26,359 bases of DNA from CAYGLV01 sp964351025 (GTDB taxonomy: Bacteria > Actinomycetota > Thermoleophilia > Gaiellales > Gaiellaceae), in the NCBI GenBank assembly GCA_964351025.1, contig CAYGLV010000034.1, positions 1 through 26,359 of the forward strand. Reading direction: 5' to 3'. Numbering within the stretch: the stretch's first letter is position 1; each line of letters starts with the position of its first letter. The position numbers were made by a program, and so were the translations under genes. The notes under the pieces are model-generated. The model was not told the origin of the DNA and did not search any database. It worked only from the letters and a program-made list of their open reading frames with translations. This document shows positions 14,527 to 22,585 of the stretch, piece after piece.

Positions 14527-15204
14527 CTACCCGCTACTGCGCTGCGGTGCTTCGTCGTCCGAGATGGTCACGAGCCCGCTGCGAATCGCGTACGCGACAG
14601 CCTGCGCGCGGTTCTTCAGATGAAGCTTGGCGAGGATGTGCTTCATGTGGAAGCTGACGGTGTTCTCCGAGATGAAGAGCGCCGCCGCGATCTCCCGGTT
14701 CGTGGCGCCGGTGACCACCAGCTCGAGCACCTCGCGCTCCCGCGGCGTCAGCCCGTCGGACTCGACCTCCTTGGGCGTGCCGTCGCGTGAGACGCGGGCG
14801 AACTCGTCGAGGATCTTGGCGGCCAGGCCCGGCGAGAGGGCCGGCTCGCCGGTGGCGATCCCCGTCAGCGTTCGGCCGAGCTCCTCCTCGGACATGTCCT
14901 TCAGCAGGTAGCCCTCGGCGCCGCTCTTGATCGCCTCGAACAGGTCATCGTCGTCGTCCGAGACGGTAACGATCACGATCTTCGTCTCGGGCAGCTCGGC
15001 TTTGATCAAGCGCGTCGCCTCGAGCCCGTTGCACGGCGACATCCCGATGTCCATCAGGACGAGGTCGGGGCGGAGCGCCCGCGCCTGCTCGAGCGCCTCG
15101 AGCCCGTTGCTCGCCTGCCCGACCGTCTCCATGCCCCACGCCTTGAGCAAGCTGGCGATGCCGGCTCGGAAGAGAGCGTGATCATCAGCGAGCAGTACGC
15201 GCAT
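14527..15204 (-). CDS. NarL/FixJ-family response regulator (REC plus LuxR-type HTH)
   Basis: A 225-residue regulator. The receiver domain (1-118) has Asp7/Asp8, phospho-acceptor Asp52 (LVLMDIGM) and Lys near 106 (YLLKDM). The C-terminal LuxR-type helix-turn-helix (about 151-212) reads LTPREREVLELVVTGATNRE and NTVSFHMKHILAKL. Its ATG at 15204 lies inside the kinase gene, 20 bases before that gene's stop, so the two are translationally coupled and form a cognate pair. Transcription is inferred to run into this gene from the kinase promoter. The target genes are unknown; the cupredoxin operon immediately downstream is a reasonable guess. Confidence 0.94.
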   Translation of the reverse strand: MRVLLADDHALFRAGIASLLKAWGMETVGQASNGLEALEQARALRPDLVLMDIGMSPCNGLEATRLIKAELPETKIVIVTVSDDDDDLFEAIKSGAEGYLLKDMSEEELGRTLTGIATGEPALSPGLAAKILDEFARVSRDGTPKEVESDGLTPREREVLELVVTGATNREIAAALFISENTVSFHMKHILAKLHLKNRAQAVAYAIRSGLVTISDDEAPQRSSG

Positions 15205-16555
15205 ACGCCACCTCCTCCCGGCTCGGCACCGGTACGTGAACGACGATTCTCGTCCCCGCGCCGGGACTCGAGGAGAGCTCGAACGTACCGCCGACGGCGT
15301 CCGCGCGCTCTCTCATCGTCTGCAGCCCGAAGCGTGGCCAACCCGTGCGCGACGGAGTGACCGTGTCGAAGCCGCGGCCGTCGTCTGCCACCTCCAGGCG
15401 CAGTGCCTCTCCGGCGAGCTCGAGGCTGACGGTCGTGCTGCCGGCGCCCGCGTGCTTGCGGACGTTGCTCAGTGCCTCCTGGATGATGCGCAGCAGCTGG
15501 ATCTCGGTCGCCCCGGGCAGGCGCAGCGCCGCGGCCGCAGGCGTGATCTGCACGTCGGGGGCGACGCCGGCCATGCGGCCGTAGCCGGAGAGGTATGCGT
15601 GCAGGCTGGGGACGAGGCCGTCCCGGGCGGCCCGCAGGCCCATGATCTCCTCGCGGATGTCGCCGTAGACGTGCCTCGCCGCCTCCTCCATCGAGCCCAC
15701 GAGCTCGCGCGCCTCCTCGGGACGGTCTGAAGCCAGATGCTTCTTGATCGCCAGCGCCTGCGTGTTGATGTAGCCGAGCACCTGAGCCAGGCCGTCGTGC
15801 AGGTCGCGCGCGATCTCCTCCCGCTCCTCGAGCACGGCGCGGTCGAGCACGCGGTTCAGGAGCCACGTGTTCTCGATCGCCACGGCCATCTGCTCTCCGA
15901 TCCCCTCGAGCAGCTGGAGCTCCGAAGCGTCGGAGAACGCGCTCCGGTCACGGCAAGCCACCGCGAGCACGCCGACGGTCTCGGCGCGATGCCGGAGCGG
16001 CAGCGCGCAGTACGTCTGCAGCCCGAGCTCGGCGATCTCCCGGTTGAGAAAACGGGGATCGGATGCCGGGTCGTGGACGACGACGGTCGAGCCCTGCTGG
16101 ACCGCGAGGCCGGACAGCCCTTCTCCCGGTCTCAGGCGATCCCTCGCACGCGGCACGTCGACGCCGACTCCGCGCTGGCGCTCGAGTGCGAGCTCGCCGG
16201 CGTCGGTCATCAGCCAGATCTCCGCCGTGTCGGCGGGAGTCACGTCGACGATCGCGTCGAGCGCCTTGTCGAGCATCTCCGAGAGCTCGACGGACGAGGC
16301 TGTTGCCTGCCCGACGGCAAGGACGGCTGCGAGCTCACGGTTGCGCTGGATGATCCGGTCCTCGACCCGGCCGATGGCGCCGAAGATCGCGAAGGAGAAG
16401 ATCGTGACGCCGACGGCGAGGATGCCGGCGAGGATCAGTATTCCGGGGAAGTCGTGCAGGAAGTCGTGAAACGGGGAACGCAGCAGGATCGCAAAAAAGA
16501 TGAGGAGCGCCACCGGCACGACGATGGAGAGCCATCTCAGACGGGCGAGGTTCAC
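15185..16555 (-). CDS. NarL-type membrane sensor histidine kinase with GAF domain
   Basis: A 456-residue kinase. Two transmembrane helices (about 8-27 and 37-60) enclose a short loop, so sensing is unlikely to use a large external domain. A GAF domain follows (about 85-232, ending in FSDASELQLLEGIGEQMAVA). HisKA_3 carries EEREEIARDLHDGLAQVLG with phospho-acceptor His253. The ATPase domain has ALSNVRKHAGA and VADDGRGFD. The GTG start at 16555 is chosen because AAAGGA lies 5 bases upstream and the hydrophobic N-terminus begins right after; the longer open frame would run into the divergent sirtuin gene. It pairs with the overlapping response regulator. Confidence 0.92.
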   Translation of the reverse strand: MNLARLRWLSIVVPVALLIFFAILLRSPFHDFLHDFPGILILAGILAVGVTIFSFAIFGAIGRVEDRIIQRNRELAAVLAVGQATASSVELSEMLDKALDAIVDVTPADTAEIWLMTDAGELALERQRGVGVDVPRARDRLRPGEGLSGLAVQQGSTVVVHDPASDPRFLNREIAELGLQTYCALPLRHRAETVGVLAVACRDRSAFSDASELQLLEGIGEQMAVAIENTWLLNRVLDRAVLEEREEIARDLHDGLAQVLGYINTQALAIKKHLASDRPEEARELVGSMEEAARHVYGDIREEIMGLRAARDGLVPSLHAYLSGYGRMAGVAPDVQITPAAAALRLPGATEIQLLRIIQEALSNVRKHAGAGSTTVSLELAGEALRLEVADDGRGFDTVTPSRTGWPRFGLQTMRERADAVGGTFELSSSPGAGTRIVVHVPVPSREEVAYARTAR

Positions 16556-16624
16556 GGCGTCCTTTCTCCGGAGGGTCCCCGGTCGGTGCGGGTCAAACGT
16601 ACGGGAAACGCGTGCTCCGCGTCG

Positions 16625-16630
16625 TAGAAT
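16625..16630 (+). promoter_or_regulatory. Candidate -10 box (TAGAAT) of the sirtuin operon
   Basis: TAGAAT ends 7 bases before GTG 16638 with no ribosome site between, the clearest example in this window of a leaderless-type arrangement. Confidence 0.5.
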
Positions 16631-16637
16631 CGTCCGT

Positions 16638-17378
16638 GTGAGCGTCGCTCGCCTGGCCGCACTGATCCGCGAGCGGCAGCCCTGCGTCGTGCTGACCGGC
16701 GCCGGTATCAGCACGGAGTCCGGCATTCCGGACTTCCGCTCGCCCGGCGGGCTCTGGTCGGAGTTCGACCCCTACGACTACGCCTCCATCGACTCGTTCC
16801 GGCGCGATCCGGCCCGGAGCTGGGCGTTCTACGGTCCGCGCCTTCGCTTTCTCGCCGACGCGGAGCCGAACGCCGGGCACCGTGCGCTCGCGGAGCTCGA
16901 GCGGCGCGGGCTCGTGCAGGCCCTCGTCACCCAGAACATCGACACGCTGCACGAGCGGGCAGGCAGCCGCGACGTGATCGAGGTGCACGGCTCGATCCGG
17001 CGCGCCGTCTGCCTGCGCTGCGGGATGCAGGAGCTTCTCGCACAGGTGCTGGTCCAGCTTGCGGACGGACGGCCCGCGCCGCTGTGCCCCGCCTGCGGCG
17101 AGGTGCTGAAGCCCGATGTCGTCATGTTCGGCGACCTCCTGCCGGAGCGGGCGATCGGCCGCGCCGCCGAGCTCGCCCGCAGAGCCGGGCTGCTGCTCGT
17201 CGTCGGCTCCTCGCTCGAGGTGTTCCCGGTTGCGGGGCTGCCGGCCGAGACCCTCGAGGCGGGGGGTGCGCTTGCGATCGTCAACCGCGGGCCGACGCCG
17301 TATGACGGGCGCTCGACCCTGCTGCTCGACGGCGGCGCGGGTGAGATCCTCGGCGAGGTGGTGTCGGAGCTTGGCTAA
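16638..17378 (+). CDS. cobB: NAD-dependent protein deacylase, sirtuin family
   Basis: A 246-residue sirtuin. NAD-binding motifs are GAGIS (21-25), PDFRS (31-35) and QNIDTLH (99-105). The catalytic His118 is in EVHGS. A structural zinc site is formed by Cys125/Cys128 and Cys150/Cys153. KPDVVMFGDLLP and VVGSSLEVFPVAGLP are typical of the family. It removes acyl groups from lysines using NAD and makes O-acyl-ADP-ribose and nicotinamide. No Tyr/Arg pair diagnostic of a class III desuccinylase is obvious, so acetyl-lysine is the likely substrate. A GMC oxidoreductase gene begins inside its last codons. Confidence 0.93.
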   Translation: MSVARLAALIRERQPCVVLTGAGISTESGIPDFRSPGGLWSEFDPYDYASIDSFRRDPARSWAFYGPRLRFLADAEPNAGHRALAELERRGLVQALVTQNIDTLHERAGSRDVIEVHGSIRRAVCLRCGMQELLAQVLVQLADGRPAPLCPACGEVLKPDVVMFGDLLPERAIGRAAELARRAGLLLVVGSSLEVFPVAGLPAETLEAGGALAIVNRGPTPYDGRSTLLLDGGAGEILGEVVSELG

Positions 17379-19002
17379 CGAGTACGACGTCGTCGTCGTC
17401 GGCAGCGGCTTCGGCGGCTCCGTGGCGGCGCTGCGCGCGACGGAGAAGGGCTACCGGGTCGCCGTGCTCGAGGCGGGCCGCCGCTTCGGGCCCGAGGACT
17501 TCCCGCGCTCGAGCTGGGACGCGCGCCGCTTCCTCTGGCTGCCGCGGCTCGGATGTTTCGGAATCCAGCGCTTGACGCTGCTGCGGGACGTGCTCGTCCT
17601 CTCCGGGGCGGGTGTGGGCGGCGGCTCGCTCGTCTACGCCAACACGCTCTACGAGCCGCTCGGTGCTTTCTGGGACGACCCGCAGTGGGCGGGGATCGCC
17701 GACTGGCGGGAGGAACTGGCTCCGCACTACGCGACCGCGCGCCGGATGCTGGGCGCGGCGACCGTGCCGTTCGAGACACCGGCCGACCGCGTGCTGGCGC
17801 AGCTCGCCGGGCGGCTCGGCGTACCGGAGACGTACCGGCCGACCGACGTCGCCGTCTACTTCGGCGAGCCGGGGGTCGAGGTGCCGGACCCGTACTTCGG
17901 CGGCGCGGGCCCCCCGCGGAGCGGCTGTCTTCGCTGCGGCGGCTGCATGGTCGGCTGTCGCCACGGCGCCAAGAACACGCTCGACCGCAACTACCTCTGG
18001 CTCGCCGAGCGAGCTGGAGCGGAGGTCTTCCCGGAGCGGGAGGCCGTGGACGTCGTGCCGCGCGCGAACGGCGGCTGGGAGGTCGTGGCCCGCCGGCCGG
18101 GCCGCGGCACGCACCCGGAGGAGCGCTTCGGCGCGGCGCAGGTCGTCGTCGCCGCGGGCGTGCTCGGCACGCTTCGGCTGCTCTTCCGCGCGCACGAGCG
18201 CGGGCACCTGTCGGGAATCTCGCCTCGGCTCGGCGAGGCGGTGCGCACGAACTCGGAGGCGATCGTCGGCGCGACCTCGCGCACGAGAGAGATCGACTAC
18301 TCGGCCGGCGTCGCGATCGGCTCCTCGATCTTCCCGGACGAGCACACGCACATCGAGCCCGTCCGCTACCCGAAGGGCTCGAACGCGATGGGGCTGCTCG
18401 GCACGCTGCTCGTCGACGGCGGCGGCCGTGTGCCGCGTCAGCTTCGCTTTCTCGCCGAGGTCGTGCGCCACCCGCTGCTCTTCCTGCGCAGCCTCTCGGT
18501 GCGGCGCTGGTCCGAGCGGACGGTGATCCTGCTCGTGATGCAGTCGCGTGTGAGCAGCCTGAGGGTGCGCTGGCGGCGCGGCCGGCTCACGTCGGAGCAG
18601 GGCGACGGAGAGCCCAATCCGGCGTACATCCCGGAGGCAAACGAGGCGGCGCGGATCGTCGCAGAGCTGATCGGCGGCCACGCGGGCAGCTCGGCCAACG
18701 AAGTGTTGCTCGACGTGCCGACGACGGCGCACATTCTCGGCGGCTGCTGTATCGGAGAGACCGCGGAGCGGGGCGTCGTGGACCCGTGGCTGCGCGTCCA
18801 CGGCTGCCCGGGCCTGCACGTCGTGGACGGCTCGGCGGTGAGCGCGAACCTCGGCGTCAACCCGTCGCTGACGATCACCGCGCAAGCGGAGCGCGCTCTG
18901 TCGTTCTGGCCGAACCGCGGCGAGGACGACCCGCGGCCGCCGAGCGGGGCACCGTACGAGCTCGTCCGGCCGGTCGCCGCGCGCGACCCGGCGGTGCTAT
19001 GA
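17371..19002 (+). CDS. GMC-family FAD oxidoreductase (cholesterol-oxidase-like) with a four-cysteine cluster
   Basis: A 543-residue flavoprotein. The Rossmann motif is VVVVGSGFGGSVAALRATEKG (7-27), and a GMC signature follows (SGAGVGGGSLVYANTLYEP, 78-96). A cysteine cluster Cys186-X2-Cys189-X2-Cys192-X3-Cys196 sits in an insertion. The C-terminal half has TAHILGGCCIGE and GLHVVDGSAVSANLGVNPSL, the GMC_oxred_C hallmark with a conserved Asn. No signal peptide is present. The substrate is an alcohol or sterol-like compound by family, not readable here. The TTG start at 17371 is the only start fitting the FAD motif, and it overlaps the sirtuin stop by 8 bases. The cysteine cluster could hold an iron-sulfur centre, which would suit a dehydrogenase rather than an oxidase (inference). 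Confidence 0.88.
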   Translation: MANEYDVVVVGSGFGGSVAALRATEKGYRVAVLEAGRRFGPEDFPRSSWDARRFLWLPRLGCFGIQRLTLLRDVLVLSGAGVGGGSLVYANTLYEPLGAFWDDPQWAGIADWREELAPHYATARRMLGAATVPFETPADRVLAQLAGRLGVPETYRPTDVAVYFGEPGVEVPDPYFGGAGPPRSGCLRCGGCMVGCRHGAKNTLDRNYLWLAERAGAEVFPEREAVDVVPRANGGWEVVARRPGRGTHPEERFGAAQVVVAAGVLGTLRLLFRAHERGHLSGISPRLGEAVRTNSEAIVGATSRTREIDYSAGVAIGSSIFPDEHTHIEPVRYPKGSNAMGLLGTLLVDGGGRVPRQLRFLAEVVRHPLLFLRSLSVRRWSERTVILLVMQSRVSSLRVRWRRGRLTSEQGDGEPNPAYIPEANEAARIVAELIGGHAGSSANEVLLDVPTTAHILGGCCIGETAERGVVDPWLRVHGCPGLHVVDGSAVSANLGVNPSLTITAQAERALSFWPNRGEDDPRPPSGAPYELVRPVAARDPAVL

Positions 19003-19034
19003 CTTCTCCGACAGCGACGACGAAGGGAGCAGAG

Positions 19035-19310
19035 ATGGCGCGTGCACGGCAGAAGGACCTGCTCTCGCGGCTCGCGGACGCGGGCGAGGAGGCGATCCAG
19101 AAGCTCGGCGACATGCCCGGCGCGCACCGCGCGGTCGAGGCGGTCGGGAGCGTGCGCGACCGGCTCGACGAGTTGCAGAAGCGCATGCGCGGGCTCGAGG
19201 AGCTCGAGCGGCGCGTGACGAAGCTCGAGAAGGAGCTCGGGGCGCTGAAGAAGCGCAGGGCGCCGGCCGCCAAGCCCAAGAGCACGGCGCCGCGCACGCC
19301 CGGCGGCTAA
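19035..19310 (+). CDS. Small coiled-coil protein of unknown function
   Basis: A 91-residue protein. The ATG at 19035 is preferred because AAGGGAG lies 5 bases upstream; an earlier ATG at 18999 overlaps the GMC stop as ATGA and would add 12 residues. Residues about 40-76 have a heptad-like charged pattern (VRDRLDELQKRMRGLEELER), and the tail is basic and Pro/Ala-rich (KKRRAPAAKPKS). The shape resembles small phasin-like or nucleoid-associated proteins, but I do not recognise a family. Its stop codon directly abuts the left end of the inverted-repeat element. Confidence 0.75.
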   Translation: MARARQKDLLSRLADAGEEAIQKLGDMPGAHRAVEAVGSVRDRLDELQKRMRGLEELERRVTKLEKELGALKKRRAPAAKPKSTAPRTPGG

Positions 19311-19473
19311 GAACTCGTTTCAGAATGAAGCGCTGTGCCGCCGGGCCACGCTGGGCGGCGCGAGGACGTCGTCCTCAGTCGCCTCGATAGCGCTGCTATC
19401 GAGGCTCCCTGCGTCCTCGTCTCGCACTCGCCCATCGCGCCCCGTCGGCGAGCCGTCATTCCGAAACGAGTTC
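19311..19473. repeat. 163-bp inverted-repeat element between convergent genes (MITE- or BIME-like)
   Basis: The ends are near-perfect inverted repeats: GAACTCGTTTCAGAATGA (19311-19328) and TCATTCCGAAACGAGTTC (19456-19473) match at 17 of 18 positions. At the centre GCCTCGATAGC (19381-19391) pairs perfectly with 19395-19405 across a three-base loop. GAGGACGTCGTCCTC (19362-19376) is a further palindrome, and CGTCCTCG recurs in the right arm (19412-19419). The arms between also match partially (GGGCG/CGCCC blocks), so the whole could fold as one long imperfect hairpin. It exactly fills the gap between two convergent stop codons. It could be a non-autonomous mobile element or a bidirectional terminator. 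I see no second copy in this window. Confidence 0.7.
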
Positions 19474-20396
19474 TAGGCCGGCACGCGTACGCGCAACGCG
19501 CCGGGCACGATCTCGAAGCGAACCGGTGTCGTCCCGGGCTGCTCGCCGTCGAGCTCGATCGGCAGCGGCTCGTCGGCGTCCACGGTCACCACGCGCCCGC
19601 GCAACAGCTCGGCCTTCGGGTGCGGGAGGTGCTTGCCCTTGTAGGTCTTCGGCAGCGTGAGGAGCAGGTCGCGCTTGGTGAGGTCTCCCAGCAGCAGCAC
19701 GTCGAAGAGGCCGTCGTCGGGCACCGCCTCCGGGCAGATCTTCATGCCGCCGCCGAACGAGGGGCAGTTCGCGACGATCACGTCGTGCATCCGCCCACCG
19801 CGGATCTCGCCGTCCACGGCCACGCGCACGTCGCACACCTCCCAGCGCGCGAAGACCGCCAGCGTCGCCCAGAAGTAGGAGATCTTAACGCCGAACGCTT
19901 TCGTGCTCTCGTTCGCGCGCTTGGCGATCGCGCCGCTCATGCCCGCGCTCGCGACGTTCGCGAAGTACGACACGCCCTCGCTGCCGTCCCAGGCGCGGTA
20001 GACGGTGCGGCCGAGGTCGACGGTTCGCGTCCCGCCCCGCAGCGCGACGTCCACGGCGCCCTCGAGATCGCGGGGGATGCCGAAGGCCGTGCCGAAGTCG
20101 CAGCCGCTGCCGCTCGCGATCACCGCGACGTCGACGTGCTCCAAGCCCACGACGCCGTTGGCGGCCTCGTACACCGACCCGTCGCCGCCGACGACGACGA
20201 GCAGCTCCGCGCCCCCGGCGACCGCGTCCCGCGCGAGCTCGGTCAGGTGACCCGGCCGCTCGGAGAAGAGCGTGTCGCCCTCCAGCCCGAGGGTCGCAGC
20301 CTGGTGGGCGAGCTCGGGCCAGCGCCGGCCCGTGGCGCCGTTGCCGGACGCCGGGTTGACGAGGAAGACCGTGCGCGCTGAGCGCTGCGCACTCAT
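19473..20396 (-). CDS. Diacylglycerol/lipid kinase family protein (DagK catalytic domain)
   Basis: A 307-residue protein of the DagK/YegS family. The N-terminal domain has FLVNPASGNGATGRRW (11-26) and the nucleotide motif VVVGGDGSVYEAANG (68-82), then a glycine-rich SGSGCDFGTAFGIP loop near 94-108. The C-terminal beta-rich domain contains NCPSFGGGMKICPEAVPDDG and ends with a basic VRFEIVPGALRVRVPA. Family members phosphorylate diacylglycerol or related lipids with ATP at the membrane face. It is the second gene of a minus-strand pair, 30 bases after the purine phosphorylase gene. Its stop codon shares one base with the right end of the inverted-repeat element. Confidence 0.92.
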   Translation of the reverse strand: MSAQRSARTVFLVNPASGNGATGRRWPELAHQAATLGLEGDTLFSERPGHLTELARDAVAGGAELLVVVGGDGSVYEAANGVVGLEHVDVAVIASGSGCDFGTAFGIPRDLEGAVDVALRGGTRTVDLGRTVYRAWDGSEGVSYFANVASAGMSGAIAKRANESTKAFGVKISYFWATLAVFARWEVCDVRVAVDGEIRGGRMHDVIVANCPSFGGGMKICPEAVPDDGLFDVLLLGDLTKRDLLLTLPKTYKGKHLPHPKAELLRGRVVTVDADEPLPIELDGEQPGTTPVRFEIVPGALRVRVPA

Positions 20397-20426
20397 CGCG
20401 CTAGCGCGGCGAGCGGCGCAAGCCGG

Positions 20427-21137
20427 TCACCGCGCCGTCACCGTGTGCAGCGCCAGCTCCGTCATCTCGTCCACGGCCCGCTTCATGTCCTCGTCCGAGA
20501 TGCGGACGAACTCGCCCTCGAGGACGACGTCGCTGACGATCAGCAGACAGCCGGCCTGCACCTTTCGCAGCGCCCCGAGCGTGAACAACACCGCCGCCTC
20601 CATCTCCACGGCGAGGACACCCCGGTCGGACCAGCGCTGGTACTGCCCGCCGTCGGGGTTGTAGAAGATGTCGCTCGAGACGATCGGCCCGACGCGCACG
20701 GCCTTGCCGAGCTCCTTGGCGTGGTGGACGGCGCCGTGGAGCAGCTCGAAGTCGCTCGTCGGCGCGTGGGCCTCGTTGCCGACGTAGTGCGGCGCGGTCG
20801 AGTCGGCCGCGGCTGCCGACATGGCGACGATCAGGTCGCCGATCTTGAGGTCGGGCTGGAGGCCGCCGCAGGTGCCGATGCGCAGGATCTTCTTCACTCC
20901 GAGCTGCGCGAGCTCCTCGATCACGATCGCGGCCGTCGGGCAGCCCATGCCGCTCGCCTGCACGGAGACACGCGCTCCGTTGTACGTCCCGGTGTAGCCC
21001 CAGAGCGCCCGCTCTTCGTTCACCTGTACCGGGCTCTCGAAGAACGTCTCGGCGATGTACTTCGCACGCAGGGGGTCGCCGGGAAGGAGGCACGCGTCGG
21101 CGTAGTCGCCCGGCTTGCCTGTGAGGTGGATCGGCAC
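20427..21137 (-). CDS. deoD: Purine-nucleoside phosphorylase, DeoD type
   Basis: A 236-residue protein of the hexameric PNP/UDP family. Phosphate-site residues appear in LLPGDPLRAKYIAE (17-30) and RIGTCGGLQPDLKIGD (86-101); SGMGCP (62-67) and the nucleoside-ribose glutamate region VLAVEMEAAVLF follow; the base-site loop reads LLIVSDVVLEGEF. It phosphorolyses purine nucleosides to the base and ribose-1-phosphate, so it can feed bases to Hpt, which is encoded further along the window. The GTG start at 21137 lies 6 bases after a minus-strand TAGGCT, suggesting a leaderless transcript. Confidence 0.93.
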   Translation of the reverse strand: MPIHLTGKPGDYADACLLPGDPLRAKYIAETFFESPVQVNEERALWGYTGTYNGARVSVQASGMGCPTAAIVIEELAQLGVKKILRIGTCGGLQPDLKIGDLIVAMSAAAADSTAPHYVGNEAHAPTSDFELLHGAVHHAKELGKAVRVGPIVSSDIFYNPDGGQYQRWSDRGVLAVEMEAAVLFTLGALRKVQAGCLLIVSDVVLEGEFVRISDEDMKRAVDEMTELALHTVTAR

Positions 21138-21143
21138 GGGGAA

Positions 21144-21149
21144 AGCCTA
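21144..21149 (-). promoter_or_regulatory. Candidate -10 box (TAGGCT, minus strand) of the deoD operon
   Basis: TAGGCT on the minus strand is 6 bases before the GTG start of deoD. The divergent GNAT -10 box begins 46 bases away, so the two promoters share one short intergenic region. Confidence 0.45.
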
Positions 21150-21195
21150 ATCGTTTCCCGTTGCACGCGAAGCGGCTCGAACGGCGCGCGTCTCT

Positions 21196-21201
21196 TAGAG
21201 T
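21196..21201 (+). promoter_or_regulatory. Candidate -10 box (TAGAGT) of the GNAT operon
   Basis: TAGAGT ends 9 bases before the GTG at 21211; no ribosome site is seen between. Confidence 0.45.
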
Positions 21202-21210
21202 CTCCCCGCC

Positions 21211-21993
21211 GTGCCCAGCAAGCTGATCGAACCAAGTCTCGAGCAGATCCTCGACTTCTGCGCCGAGGAGCCCGTCGAGCGCGTGTTCCTCGAGGACGTC
21301 GCCCGCCGCGGGCTCGGCCGCTTCGCGGGGGCCGCTGAGGACGGGCACCTGTTCGGGCTCTGTCACGTGGGCGCCAACCTCGTCCCCTCCGGCCGCGGCT
21401 GCGCGGCCTTCGCGGACGCCGCTGCCAGCTCGCGGACGCGGATGATCATCGGCGAGCAGGCGGCGGTCTCCGAGCTCTGGCAGGCGGCCGCCCCGCGCCT
21501 GCCGGCTCCGCGCGAAGATCGGCCGGGGCAGCCGGTATACGTGCTCGACGAGCCGCCCGCGCCGGGTGACACCGGCCTGCGCCCGGCCACCCTGGCCGAT
21601 CTCGACCTGCTCGTACCCGCCTGTGCGGCCGCGCACCAGGAGGAGCTCGGGATCGACCCGCTGCGCCGGGACCCGGACGGCTTTCGGTGGCGCACTCGCG
21701 TCCAGGTCGAGGAGGGCCGCTCGTGGATCTGGGAGGCGGACGGCGTCATTCGCTTCAAGGCCGAGGCCTCCGCGTGGACACCGAGGGCGGTCCAGCTCCA
21801 GCAGGTCTGGACCGATCCGGGCTCGCGGGGTCGCGGCGACGCGGCCCGCGCGCTCGCCGACCTCTGCCGGCTGCTGCTCGAGCGGACGCCCGTCGTCTGC
21901 CTCTTCGTCCGGCCCGAGAACGAGGTCGCGATCCGGCTCTACGAGCGGATCGGCATGCGCCACGCGCTCGACTACCGGAGCGTGCTCTTCTAA
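21211..21993 (+). CDS. GNAT-family N-acetyltransferase with an N-terminal DUF4081-like domain
   Basis: A 260-residue protein in two parts. The N-terminal half (about 15-105) has ERVFLEDVARRGLG and a hydrophobic beta pattern resembling the degenerate GNAT domain DUF4081. The C-terminal half (about 120-260) is a regular GNAT fold: LRPATLADLDLLVPAC, the acetyl-CoA segment QQVWTDPGSRGRGDAARAL with the RGxG-type motif A, and NEVAIRLYERIGMR. It would transfer an acetyl group to a small molecule or protein amine; the substrate is unknown. Its TAA stop overlaps the next gene's ATG (TAATG). Confidence 0.85.
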   Translation: MPSKLIEPSLEQILDFCAEEPVERVFLEDVARRGLGRFAGAAEDGHLFGLCHVGANLVPSGRGCAAFADAAASSRTRMIIGEQAAVSELWQAAAPRLPAPREDRPGQPVYVLDEPPAPGDTGLRPATLADLDLLVPACAAAHQEELGIDPLRRDPDGFRWRTRVQVEEGRSWIWEADGVIRFKAEASAWTPRAVQLQQVWTDPGSRGRGDAARALADLCRLLLERTPVVCLFVRPENEVAIRLYERIGMRHALDYRSVLF

Positions 21994-22583
21994 TGGACGA
22001 GCTCATCCTCGCTCGTCATGGCGAGTCGGTCTTCAGCGCGGCCGGTCTCGTCAACGGCGACCCGGCCGTGCCGGGGCCCCTGACCGAGGCAGGGCGGGAG
22101 CAGGCCTGCGCGCTCGGCGAGGCGCTGCGCGGCGAGGCGCTGGAGCTGTGCGCGGTGACCCCGTTCGAGCGCGTGCAGGAGACGGCCGACCTCGCACTCG
22201 CCGGCCGCGACGTGCCCCGGATTGTGATCCCCGAGCTCGCCGACCCCGGCTACGGCTCGTTCGACGGCGACTTGCTCGACGGCTATCGCGAGTGGGTCTG
22301 GACGCATGGTCCGCTCGACGCGCCGCCCGGCGGTGAGAGCCGCGGCGAGATCGCCGCCCGCTACGCCTCAGGGTTGGCGTCACTGCTCGACCGCCCCGAG
22401 CGCCTGATCCTGCTCGTCGCCCACTCGCTGCCCATCGCGTACACACTCGGCGCCGCCGAGGGGCGGCCGCCGAAGGCGAAGGTCGATCTCATCCCCTACG
22501 CCGAGCCGTACCGGCTCTCCGAGGGGCAGGTGCGGGCCGCGGCTGCGCTGCTCGAGACCTGGAGCGCGTCGCCCGCCTTCTAG
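21993..22583 (+). CDS. Histidine phosphatase superfamily protein (phosphoglycerate-mutase-like)
   Basis: A 196-residue protein with the catalytic RHGES motif at 8-12 (phospho-accepting His9), a second conserved region TPFERVQETADLAL, GGESRGEIAARY, and the second catalytic histidine in LVAHSLPIAY. The ATG at 21993 overlaps the GNAT stop, so the two are probably co-translated. Family members dephosphorylate small metabolites (sugar phosphates, alpha-ribazole phosphate) or proteins; nothing here shows which. The stop TAG lies just upstream of the candidate tilS -10 box. Confidence 0.88.
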   Translation: MDELILARHGESVFSAAGLVNGDPAVPGPLTEAGREQACALGEALRGEALELCAVTPFERVQETADLALAGRDVPRIVIPELADPGYGSFDGDLLDGYREWVWTHGPLDAPPGGESRGEIAARYASGLASLLDRPERLILLVAHSLPIAYTLGAAEGRPPKAKVDLIPYAEPYRLSEGQVRAAAALLETWSASPAF

Positions 22584-22585
22584 GT

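Noticed and set aside
18999..19034. Longer start (ATG 18999) for the coiled-coil protein
   Set aside because: It would couple to the GMC stop by ATGA, but the strong AAGGGAG site before 19035 makes the shorter product more likely. It is not excluded.
19308..19324. KstR-like operator (TnnAACnnGTTnnA) at the ends of the inverted-repeat element
   Set aside because: Each end fits that pattern with one mismatch, but they lie between convergent stop codons with no promoter. They are better explained as arms of the repeat.
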